NCBI GenBank assembly: GCA_947259225.1
Contig: CAMYLK010000026.1
Coordinates: 1 to 34,325 of the forward strand
Reading direction: 5' to 3'
From: an uncultured Desulfobulbaceae bacterium
Lineage (GTDB): Bacteria > Desulfobacterota > Desulfobulbia > Desulfobulbales > Desulfobulbaceae
DNA: 34,325 nt
Shown: positions 1 to 5,782 of the stretch, piece by piece
How positions within the stretch are numbered: position 1 is the stretch's first letter
Layout: every line of letters starts with the position of its first letter
Translations under genes and position numbers: made by a program
The notes under the pieces: generated by a model
What the model was told of the DNA's origin: nothing
Seen by the model: the letters and a program-made list of their open reading frames with translations, nothing else
The model's database searches: none

Positions 1-899
1 CGTTTTCTGCCCTGGCTAACAGTTGAGTAATCAACACCCAGAAGATTTCCAATCTCACGGTTATTGAGACCAGCATAATTGTACAGGGATGTCATAACAA
101 TTTGCCTGATTGTGCCGCTTGAATTGAGGACTTTCTGAATACCAGTCTCTTTTTCAACAGCTGCAACCACTTCCTCCAGAGACACGTAGCGGTGGATTTT
201 GCGTACACTGGGCCGCTCCCTGTCCTTTTGACTATCAAGATATGTATCGCGGACCCAGTTCACAAAAACATCACTGCCAAGTATGCTCTGGCCTACTATT
301 TTATTTTTAATTGACAGGCCGGCTGTCAGATCAGTAATTATCTGTTTCTTGTAGCGCTGCCTGCCACCACCCGTATCACCGCCATATTCTGCTAACACTG
401 TTTCATACTCGACAAAATCAAACCTTTTCGCCTTGTTCACATAACCAGGCAAACTGCTCCAGTTATAGCTCCAGAGATACTTGAGTTGTTTGCCTTCATC
501 CATTTTCTTCATCGCTGACACTTTGACAGGATTCAAATGGACATATCGTGAAACCAGCGAAAGGTATGTATCCTGGTCAACGAGAAAACTTTTGTATCTA
601 CCCTGATATAGATGACCGACACGTTTATGACGACGATTATAATGAGAAGTATATGTAATGTTGAAATGGCGCATGAACTCGCCAAGATTAGCCATGGGAG
701 TCTGGGCAAGAAAATGCCAGTGATTGTTCATCAGCACAAAACTGTGCAGGATGATTCCATAGGTCTCTATGGAGTGTGAGAGGATATTCAGGAACTCTTT
801 GCGATCAGCATCATCCTTGAATATTGTCTTTCGCTCATTGCCACGGTTGGTGACATGATATAGTGCACCTGGGTATTGAACGCGTAACGGTCTTGCCAT
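1..899 (-). CDS. REP-associated tyrosine transposase (RAYT/IS200-like Y1 family) with DnaA-like C-terminal HTH, 3' end outside window
   Basis: The frame is open from an ATG at 899 to the left edge, giving 299 codons without a stop. The start MARPLRVQYPGALYHVTNRGN is typical of RAYT-type Y1 transposases. An HUH metal-binding motif (His60-Trp61-His62, in MNNHWHFL) is followed by a helix with candidate nucleophile tyrosines (Tyr83, Tyr87) and the family blocks GHLYQGRYKS and YVHLNPVK. The last 50 or so visible residues (REIGNLLGVDYSTVSQGRKR at the end) resemble the DnaA domain IV helix-turn-helix, an extension known in a RAYT subgroup. Such enzymes nick single-stranded DNA at REP-type hairpins. 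The upstream flank at 931-955 carries a small hairpin (GTCAA/TTGAC followed by CCCC) like other RAYT-linked termini. The stop codon lies outside the window, so completeness cannot be judged. Confidence 0.88.
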   Translation of the reverse strand, partial: MARPLRVQYPGALYHVTNRGNERKTIFKDDADRKEFLNILSHSIETYGIILHSFVLMNNHWHFLAQTPMANLGEFMRHFNITYTSHYNRRHKRVGHLYQGRYKSFLVDQDTYLSLVSRYVHLNPVKVSAMKKMDEGKQLKYLWSYNWSSLPGYVNKAKRFDFVEYETVLAEYGGDTGGGRQRYKKQIITDLTAGLSIKNKIVGQSILGSDVFVNWVRDTYLDSQKDRERPSVRKIHRYVSLEEVVAAVEKETGIQKVLNSSGTIRQIVMTSLYNYAGLNNREIGNLLGVDYSTVSQGRK

Positions 900-930
900 G
901 CAACAAAATTAAACCAGCAAAAGCAAAAGT

Positions 931-955
931 GTCAAGAATAAAGATTTGACCCCTA
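931..955. repeat. RAYT-associated terminal hairpin (REP-like)
   Basis: GTCAA at 931-935 pairs with TTGAC at 946-950 around a 10-nt loop and is followed by CCCCT. It lies just upstream of the first RAYT start. Similar TTGAC/GGG-type ends flank RAYT genes in many genomes, so this may be the 5' boundary of the element. The other end would be outside the window. Confidence 0.4.
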
Positions 956-978
956 TACGTTTACTTCCATGCGGTTGT

Positions 979-1785
979 TTAGTTATTAATTTCCGAAGCC
1001 ATCCAGTCCCCAATAATCTGATCAAAATTCAATCCATGACGCGCACTATAGAAATGCTCTGGTAGTATCACGACCTTTACAGTAGCCTTTTCGGCTTGCT
1101 GTTCGGCATCAGATAGAACAACCGAATATGTATAGTCACCCAATGTAGTGTTATCTACTAACGGCATGTCATAATAGTTAACATTAAATCCTTCTTCGTC
1201 GTTTTCGTCAGTTCTGATTCGTATGCCGACCTCATTAACTTCTAGCAAAGTAAGACTAATAGGTAATTCGCATTCCTCGTCTAATGCTGTCAATTGGTGT
1301 AGAGATAGCTTGATTTCACAAACTGACCCACCGTTTCCAACGATGTTGTCGATTTCAATTCTTGCCATATTTTTTGCGGACTTTCTAAGCTCTTCTATCT
1401 CTGTTGTGTTGTCCCCCAATTCCTGTTCAAATTTCTCGAAAAGTGGCTTCAAGCGCAGATGTTCTTGAAAGTTTAAACCAATTAGTTCGAGTATAATTCT
1501 CTTTGTGACAGGGTCATCCTGCTTTTTTAAATAATATTCCATTAGAGTTGAAAACATTTTTGCCTTAAGATCCGCTGACGCTGCCTCCCTATTACCCATG
1601 GTTTGGACTATAATCTGTGCTTTCCTGTTCTCTTCGGCGATCTTAAATTGGTTTCCTCCACTATATATGCCATAAAACGCTATGGCGGCACTTACTAATA
1701 CGCCTGCAAGACTTTTACCGATTATCTCCAGCTTATCCCACTTATCCTTTGTAGATTTAGTCTTTGAGTTCACAACGTTTACCAT
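979..1785 (-). CDS. hypothetical membrane-anchored protein, 268 aa
   Basis: I do not recognise the family. A basic N-terminus is followed by one hydrophobic segment (about residues 22-42), then a charged helical region to about residue 145 and a beta-rich C-terminal part (ISLTLLEVNEVGIRIRT; YTYSVVLSDAEQQAEKATVKVVIL). This suggests an inner-membrane anchor with a large soluble domain; topology is uncertain. Its ATG overlaps the stop of the upstream gene by 7 nt (ATGGTAA), so the two are very likely translationally coupled and work together. A RAYT lies downstream. No catalytic motif is visible. Confidence 0.75.
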   Translation of the reverse strand: MVNVVNSKTKSTKDKWDKLEIIGKSLAGVLVSAAIAFYGIYSGGNQFKIAEENRKAQIIVQTMGNREAASADLKAKMFSTLMEYYLKKQDDPVTKRIILELIGLNFQEHLRLKPLFEKFEQELGDNTTEIEELRKSAKNMARIEIDNIVGNGGSVCEIKLSLHQLTALDEECELPISLTLLEVNEVGIRIRTDENDEEGFNVNYYDMPLVDNTTLGDYTYSVVLSDAEQQAEKATVKVVILPEHFYSARHGLNFDQIIGDWMASEINN

Positions 1786-2129
1786 GCCAGCATAAATTCT
1801 TTTTTTGTAACTTCGTTTTCTTCAACTGTCAGCTTGAAATCCATCTGGCGCCCCCTTTCTCTTATTATGATAATGTAATCTCCAGGCTTTAATGCTGTAA
1901 TTATCATGCCTTCACTATTCGTTGCCATTTTCTTATATTCTGGCCCCTTTATTTCTACTCGAATGTATTTTTTAGGTGCATGACTTTTTCCTTTGATCGT
2001 TGCAATTAAGGCTGGGGGGGGGATTTCGGCAGATGTATTTGTTGCAACACTTTCGGACGCGCACACGGAAAAAAAAATAGCCCAAAATGCCACTACTACT
2101 AAGCGACTATAATTAACATATTTATACAT
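1779..2129 (-). CDS. small exported protein with carboxypeptidase-regulatory-like beta domain, ~116 aa; contains a C9 tract
   Basis: I chose the ATG at 2129 (MYKYVNYSRLVVVAF) because it is preceded by GGAG at 11 nt and begins a good signal sequence. The frame is open further, to an ATG at 2162, but that start has no ribosome-binding site. The hydrophobic stretch FWAIFFSVCAS could be a signal peptide; the Cys is not in a convincing lipobox. The mature part (IRVEIKGPEYKKMATNSEGMIITALKPGDYIIIIRERG) resembles CarboxypepD_reg-like or Cna-B-like beta-sandwiches, which are exported or surface modules. The three prolines in EIPPPAL are encoded by an uninterrupted run of nine C (2014-2022), a possible slippage site. 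The stop overlaps the next start by 7 nt. Confidence 0.68.
   Translation of the reverse strand: MYKYVNYSRLVVVAFWAIFFSVCASESVATNTSAEIPPPALIATIKGKSHAPKKYIRVEIKGPEYKKMATNSEGMIITALKPGDYIIIIRERGRQMDFKLTVEENEVTKKEFMLAW
2014..2022 (-). repeat. poly-C(9) homopolymer tract inside a coding region
   Basis: Nine consecutive G on the given strand (C in the gene) sit just after the predicted signal peptide of the 116-aa protein. It is the longest G/C homopolymer I noticed in the window; others reach 7. Tracts of this length are classic slippage sites in phase-variable genes. A 1-nt change would truncate this protein and probably reduce coupled translation of the next gene. Confidence 0.6.
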
Positions 2130-2373
2130 TAGATTGTAATCTCCAATAGCCAATACCATCACCGTTAATCAACAGACAAATAATGTAATCTGTCTCAGAA
2201 CCTAACATGTTAATATTTAGTTTCAGTATATCTACTCTCTAGTTGACCTCATGTGAACCGTAGACCCCTCTATGTTAATTAAGGCTAGGGCTAAAACTAT
2301 ATTAATGAACTGCCCCACCTGATTGGCCAGTTTAATATTATGTTAAATACCAATTATTACAAAGGAGGAAGAC

Positions 2374-2415
2374 CATGCACAGAAAAAGTTATTGTAATTC
2401 TTCGAACAAATTATG
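2374..2415 (+). other. possible 13-codon ORF with strong Shine-Dalgarno
   Basis: AAAGGAGG ends 6 nt before an ATG that opens a 13-codon frame (MHRKSYCNSSNKL). The coding part overlaps the left arm of an 11-bp perfect inverted repeat (2384-2394 and 2429-2439). It could be a leader peptide, the remains of a decayed gene, or chance. No plus-strand gene follows within 2 kb, so a leader role has little support. Confidence 0.2.
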
Positions 2416-2439
2416 ATTTACAGAGTTTCAATAACTTTT
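2384..2439. repeat. 11-bp perfect inverted repeat
   Basis: AAAAGTTATTG (2384-2394) is repeated in inverted orientation at 2429-2439 with a 34-nt loop. It is AT-rich and not followed by a T tract in either direction, so it is unlikely to be a terminator. It may be a remnant of a mobile-element end. Confidence 0.4.
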
Positions 2440-2530
2440 ATGACCACGGACAAAGAGATTCTTCCTACAAATAGATTAGTAATTATTCTGGTCTAGAGCC
2501 TTGTTATTTTCATCCTTTCATTTTCCGGAC

Positions 2531-2566
2531 AAAAAAACCGGATTGCGCTTTAATAAGGCAACCCGG
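2531..2566 (-). terminator. intrinsic terminator, expression platform of the riboswitch
   Basis: Read on the minus strand, CCGGGTTGC pairs with GCAATCCGG (9 bp with one G-U) and is followed directly by seven T. The 5' arm is the 3' conserved strand of the aptamer (GCCGGGTTGCC). Aptamer closure and terminator formation are therefore mutually exclusive, which implies ligand binding prevents termination (an ON switch). That direction is an inference. Confidence 0.8.
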
Positions 2567-2620
2567 CTATCTATAAAGACCCGTGGCTTTCCGACCCTGT
2601 CTCTCAACAGGTTTGGCTTT
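2557..2620 (-). ncRNA. cyclic di-GMP-I (GEMM-I) riboswitch aptamer
   Basis: The minus strand carries the conserved GEMM-I blocks in order: GCCAAACC, a hairpin (CCTGT/ACAGG) capped by a GAGA (GNRA) tetraloop, GGGTCGGAAAGCCACGGGTCT, a variable loop, and AGCCGGGTTGCC. In Vc2 numbering from memory, the ligand-contacting G20, A47 and C92 are kept. G21 and C46, which pair with each other in the known structures, appear swapped to C21 and G46. The usual A43 is U. GEMM-I RNAs bind c-di-GMP and control genes for motility, pili, surface proteins or signalling. No gene follows closely; the nearest is the coupled pair starting at 2129. Confidence 0.85.
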
Positions 2621-2637
2621 AACTTGATTTATATTAC

Positions 2638-2667
2638 ATTATATCATTCTGTAAAAACAAATGTCAA
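2638..2667 (-). promoter_or_regulatory. consensus sigma-70 promoter of the riboswitch
   Basis: On the minus strand TTGACA (2667-2662) and TATAAT (2643-2638), both perfect consensus hexamers, are 18 nt apart. Transcription would start near 2630, about 10 nt before the aptamer, exactly where a riboswitch leader should begin. Confidence 0.82.
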
Positions 2668-2779
2668 ACCGAATAGATAGCCACTGGAAATATCAATTTT
2701 GAGGATACATTGGCAATTGAAGATTCATCGTAACAAGGTTCAGTTTATCGGGCAGCTTTAATATACATATCTTGACTTT

Positions 2780-2821
2780 GGGATCACGAAATGAAAATAT
2801 GTTTTTTCAAGACCTGATCCC
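2780..2821. repeat. imperfect palindrome resembling RAYT/REP ends
   Basis: GGGATCA at 2780 and its inverse TGATCCC ending at 2821 enclose partly matching arms (AAATGAAAA against TCTTGAAAA). One arm reads CAAGACCTGATCCC, close to the CTTGAC...GGGTCAG-type ends of RAYT-linked sequences. It lies just downstream of the HEPN gene and may be a REP-like hairpin. Confidence 0.45.
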
Positions 2822-2890
2822 AAGTTTAATACATCCTCAGCTCACCATCAATTCTTGCCGTCTAATTAATGCTTTTGATAATGTGATTTG

Positions 2891-3646
2891 TTAATTCTCT
2901 TCTAAAGAGGAAATTTTTTGCTCAAGATTGATTGAAAGTTTCTGTATGCTCGTTATCAGGTCACCTGTTAAATTAGTTTTGTAATCAATTTGTCCATGAA
3001 CAATGTCATTTCTTAGTTTCCGAAGACGTTCAATCTCAGTAGCCATATCTTTTTTAAGTATTTTATCGCGAGCGAGAAAGCTAGGTATTGGGCCTATATT
3101 GATTTGTTGCAGATGTTTCTGATCAGGATAGGTTAATTCTGCAAGACGATACAATGATTGCTCAATAGAAACCCATTGAGACATGAAATCACCAAGAAGT
3201 TCAGTATCTGGTGATGTGTGAGGCACAAGTTCTTCGCCAAACAAGTTTTTAAATAAGAGATTTGCAAGTTCCGCATAAATCTCTACTTTGTCACGTTCGA
3301 CAGTGAGACCATTTCCTTGATGATAAAGTTCATTGCGCAGTCGATGATACCACTCTATTGTACCTAATTCGACTCCTTCGAGCTTTTCCGGTGCATATTC
3401 TTCTAACCCATCAAGCAGAGACGGAAAATTTTCTGCAATATCTTGAAATTTTTTCCTGGGAATAGTCAGTCCTGTAATTCTTTTGGGAAGACCAAGATAA
3501 GTCTTGATCATGAGCTCCACAGCATTATCAATACTAATCATTGCTAGGCGGCGATTAGTATCTGTATCTCTGTTTAGAAGAGATGTTCCATGCCGGAGTA
3601 TTTCACCTGGACCAGATGCCCACGGAAGCTTTGATGATTTCTTCAT
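2891..3646 (-). CDS. predicted tandem-HEPN protein, putative RNase/defence component, 251 aa
   Basis: Two HEPN-type RNase motifs of the form R-N-x3-H are visible: RNELYH (Arg104-His109) and RNDIVH (Arg212-His217), 108 residues apart and each near the end of a mostly helical block. The first block contains AMISIDNAVELMIKTYLG, like the first helix of HEPN/DUF4145-type domains. HEPN RNases occur in toxin-antitoxin, abortive-infection and other anti-phage systems; the Asn after Arg fits the catalytic consensus. There is no signal peptide, so it should be cytoplasmic. Its ATG lies about 10 nt after an attC-like site that separates it from the Cys/His protein upstream, suggesting the two genes are cassettes. 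HEPN assignment rests on the motifs only; the target is unknown. Confidence 0.72.
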   Translation of the reverse strand: MKKSSKLPWASGPGEILRHGTSLLNRDTDTNRRLAMISIDNAVELMIKTYLGLPKRITGLTIPRKKFQDIAENFPSLLDGLEEYAPEKLEGVELGTIEWYHRLRNELYHQGNGLTVERDKVEIYAELANLLFKNLFGEELVPHTSPDTELLGDFMSQWVSIEQSLYRLAELTYPDQKHLQQINIGPIPSFLARDKILKKDMATEIERLRKLRNDIVHGQIDYKTNLTGDLITSIQKLSINLEQKISSLEEN

Positions 3647-3656
3647 TCTATCTCAC

Positions 3657-3724
3657 ACATAACGCTAATTCTCACCAGTGAGGGCCGCATTTCGGCCCGA
3701 ATCGGGTGCAGAATTATGTTAGGT
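3657..3724 (-). repeat. integron attC-like recombination site
   Basis: On the minus strand the site starts with ACCTAAC (a perfect RYYYAAC box) and ends with GTTATGT (one deviation from GTTRRRY). Between them TAATTCT pairs with AGAATTA and CACC with GGTG, leaving one unpaired G in the left arm, like the extrahelical base of attC sites. The centre is a 6-bp GC stem (GGGCCG/CGGCCC at 3682-3698). The stop codon of the upstream gene lies inside the first box and the next gene starts about 10 nt after the last, as in gene cassettes. No T tract follows, so it is not a terminator. No integrase gene is in the window. Confidence 0.62.
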
Positions 3725-4636
3725 TAATTCTTTTCTTTCAGTCAGTACCTCTTGGATACTTTGTAGAAGTTCTTGCTGCATCCGATAGATTAGGCCATCT
3801 TCTGACATAGCAGCCTTTTCAGGATCTTTATTCATTGAACGCTTAATCATTTCTCTCTGCGTAACAGAAAGACGGCTCCTAGCGTCGTCACACTTTCTGG
3901 CCAGTTCTAAGAGATTTTGGAAATAGCCTCCCCATCCTATACCAGGGGGGGTAACAACGCCAAAAGTCTGATTTGGATATACCTCCGTTCCTTGGGATAC
4001 AGGCAACTCTGGAGGGCTAATCATCGAGATAATCTGAACTCCTGCAAGGTTGGCAAATACATACGCCTTATCAAACTTCTCGAACAGATAATAAGCAGAA
4101 GTCCTCAGGACGCTATGGATCAGGTTTGGGCTATTCTTGAGCCCGACGGCAAGGATGGCCTCGTTACACAAAAGGATGTGGTGGCTGTGGTTTCCTTTAA
4201 CGAAATTATGTTTTTTAAGAAGATAGTTTCGCCACTCTGTTTCGAGTTCGTCCAATTGGCCCTTCCACCTCTCTGCAAGTGGGTGTTTAATCAGTTGCAT
4301 CATCCAAAGAGCTCTCAAGCTAACCGATACCGCGAACCTTCCAAGACGCTCGTCAACGGGAATGGTTTTCAGTTGATTTTTTTTGAATGGATGGAAGATG
4401 GAAGCAGCGAAAAAAGTTTCAGCTTCGTTCAAAACTGTTTCGCACTGGTCACATAGAAGCTCCCTTTTGTATAAGTCCTGCGATCTACTCGGTTTACCAT
4501 TCTCATCAACTGCTGTCAGAAAACCTGTCGCAGATGTCTCTTTCAAGTATTTGCCGAGAAATCGTGGCAACACATGACTAGTTCGCAGGTCGTCATTCTT
4601 TTGGCATAGCTTGCAAAGAGTGCCCTCTATGTTCAT
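3719..4636 (-). CDS. HNH-like/treble-clef zinc protein with SHxxPR motif, 305 aa
   Basis: The N-terminus has a CxxC (Cys8, Cys11), then SHVLPRF (His21), then a second CxxC (Cys62, Cys65; LLCDQCE). This pattern is common in HNH-nuclease-like treble-clef proteins, many of them near defence genes or in mobile cassettes. The remaining 240 residues are mainly helical with no motif I recognise. Only one of the usual HNH histidines is clear, so nuclease activity is uncertain. It has no signal peptide. The TAA stop is embedded in the attC-like site at 3657-3724, and the tandem-HEPN gene follows 72 nt downstream in the same orientation. Start: ATG at 4636 after CAGAGAAC, a modest ribosome-binding site. 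Confidence 0.68.
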   Translation of the reverse strand: MNIEGTLCKLCQKNDDLRTSHVLPRFLGKYLKETSATGFLTAVDENGKPSRSQDLYKRELLCDQCETVLNEAETFFAASIFHPFKKNQLKTIPVDERLGRFAVSVSLRALWMMQLIKHPLAERWKGQLDELETEWRNYLLKKHNFVKGNHSHHILLCNEAILAVGLKNSPNLIHSVLRTSAYYLFEKFDKAYVFANLAGVQIISMISPPELPVSQGTEVYPNQTFGVVTPPGIGWGGYFQNLLELARKCDDARSRLSVTQREMIKRSMNKDPEKAAMSEDGLIYRMQQELLQSIQEVLTERKELT

Positions 4637-4823
4637 TTTTTTGTTCTCTGCAGGACATGGTTTACAGTTCTAGCACTACATCCTTTACACATTATTTCTC
4701 TTTAATCTTCCTGTCTCATCCATGATTCTTAACTTTTTTTCATCAAAATAACCTAGCTTTTTTTGCTTGAAATATATGCGCATATTCCTTCTCCTAATTC
4801 TTCTAAGCCAACATAGGAATAAA

Positions 4824-5650
4824 TAGGGTCAGAGTAAAATTAAATTAAATATCAAATCAATAATCTTCTTTTCTCAACCCTACTGGTCTTCCTCTCTTCT
4901 TGGGCTTCAATCGCCTTCCGGTCAAAGCTTCCAACTCTTCTTTAAACCGGTCATTTCCTATCGCCATGCCTTTAAAAGTATTCTCCCGAATCTCTTCTAA
5001 TAACTCACCATCAACATGATGTTTGAACAGCTCACGATAATTTTTCTGCCGAGAAGAAGCATCACTGCCTAACGACAAGTATTCCTGATGCGGTGTGCAT
5101 AATCCTGAAACTTTGCCTAAAGCATTCACCTGATAGCTGGACCAACGATACTCTGCTGGATCTTTAACCATACCAGCATGAACAGGATTAAGTTCTATAT
5201 ACCTATAGACTTCCAGAAGGTAACGTTCAGCTTGAACAAGGCAGGATTTAAAACGTCCCTCCCATAATGTTCCAGAGCGCCGATATTCAAAATTAAAATA
5301 CTGGACATATCTGCGACCTAACGATTGCATCATTTGGCTTATGCCTCCCTCCTGCCTGGGAGTACAAAGCAAGTGAACATGGTTGGTCATCATTACCCAC
5401 GCATGGATATCCACTTTATACTTCTTGGAATAATCTATTAACCATCCTGCATAGGCGACATGATCTTCGTCGGATACAAAACAAGTTTGACGATTGTTCC
5501 CGCGCTGGATGATATGAACTGGTATGCCTACTGGTGTAATTCTTGTGAGTCGTGCCATTTCCCCCTCATTGACACAGGTGTGAAATTACTACACAGCAAA
5601 GCTATATTTTACTGCACAGTAATTCAAGTTTTAACTTTACTCTGACCCTA
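4824..5650. mobile_element. RAYT element with terminal inverted repeats
   Basis: TAGGGTCAGAGTAAAATTAA at 4824-4843 matches, inverted and with one mismatch over about 19 bp, the sequence ending at 5650 (perfect core AGGGTCAGAGTAAA at 4825-4838 against 5636-5649). The single gene between the repeats is a RAYT. This suggests an 827-bp unit whose ends are recognised by its own transposase. A short AT-rich tandem repeat abuts the right end. Confidence 0.65.
4857..5558 (-). CDS. REP-associated tyrosine transposase (RAYT), 233 aa, complete
   Basis: Family blocks are in order: MARLTRITPVGIPVHIIQRGNNR at the N-terminus, the HUH pair His60-Val61-His62 (MTNHVHLL), the helix RRYVQYFN with candidate nucleophile tyrosines (Tyr84, Tyr87), GTLWEGRFKS and YIELNPVHAGMV. 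The C-terminus is basic (KPKKRGRPVGLRK) and probably binds DNA; unlike the RAYT at the left edge it has no DnaA-like extension. The length is normal for the family and the frame is intact, so it may be active. GAGGGGGA directly before the ATG is a strong if close ribosome-binding site. Near-identical inverted repeats flank it. Confidence 0.92.
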   Translation of the reverse strand: MARLTRITPVGIPVHIIQRGNNRQTCFVSDEDHVAYAGWLIDYSKKYKVDIHAWVMMTNHVHLLCTPRQEGGISQMMQSLGRRYVQYFNFEYRRSGTLWEGRFKSCLVQAERYLLEVYRYIELNPVHAGMVKDPAEYRWSSYQVNALGKVSGLCTPHQEYLSLGSDASSRQKNYRELFKHHVDGELLEEIRENTFKGMAIGNDRFKEELEALTGRRLKPKKRGRPVGLRKEDY

Positions 5651-5674
5651 ATTATCTAATTATCTAATTATCTA
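5648..5674. repeat. 8-bp tandem repeat (CTAATTAT, 3.4 copies)
   Basis: CTAATTAT occurs three times head to tail plus CTA. It begins in the last bases of the right RAYT terminal repeat, so it could derive from the element end or its target. Confidence 0.7.
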
Positions 5675-5782
5675 CCCAGAATTTTTCAAGAGACGGCTTC
5701 CAACCCCATAAGATAGGAGTATGAACGGTAATTTATAACCGGAACTGGACTATCAACAAAATGGGTGAAAACTGATTGCCGC

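Larger units (their letters stand above)
2163..2890. other. 728-bp intergenic region holding a riboswitch unit and palindromes
   Basis: There is no gene I can support. From right to left on the minus strand it contains a RAYT-type imperfect hairpin (2780-2821), a consensus promoter, a cyclic di-GMP-I aptamer and an intrinsic terminator. Beyond these are a six-codon minus-strand reading frame starting at 2513 (MKITRL, then TAG) and an 11-bp inverted repeat around a 13-codon plus-strand ORF. The first substantial gene downstream of the riboswitch is the one starting at 2129, about 400 nt from the terminator. Confidence 0.7.

Noticed and set aside
3657..3724. Palindrome between the two putative defence genes considered as an intrinsic terminator
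   Set aside because: No T tract follows on either strand, and the box sequences and extrahelical base fit attC better.
3917..4456. 179-codon plus-strand ORF
   Set aside because: It lies antisense to the Cys/His protein gene, whose zinc-type motifs and context support the minus strand.
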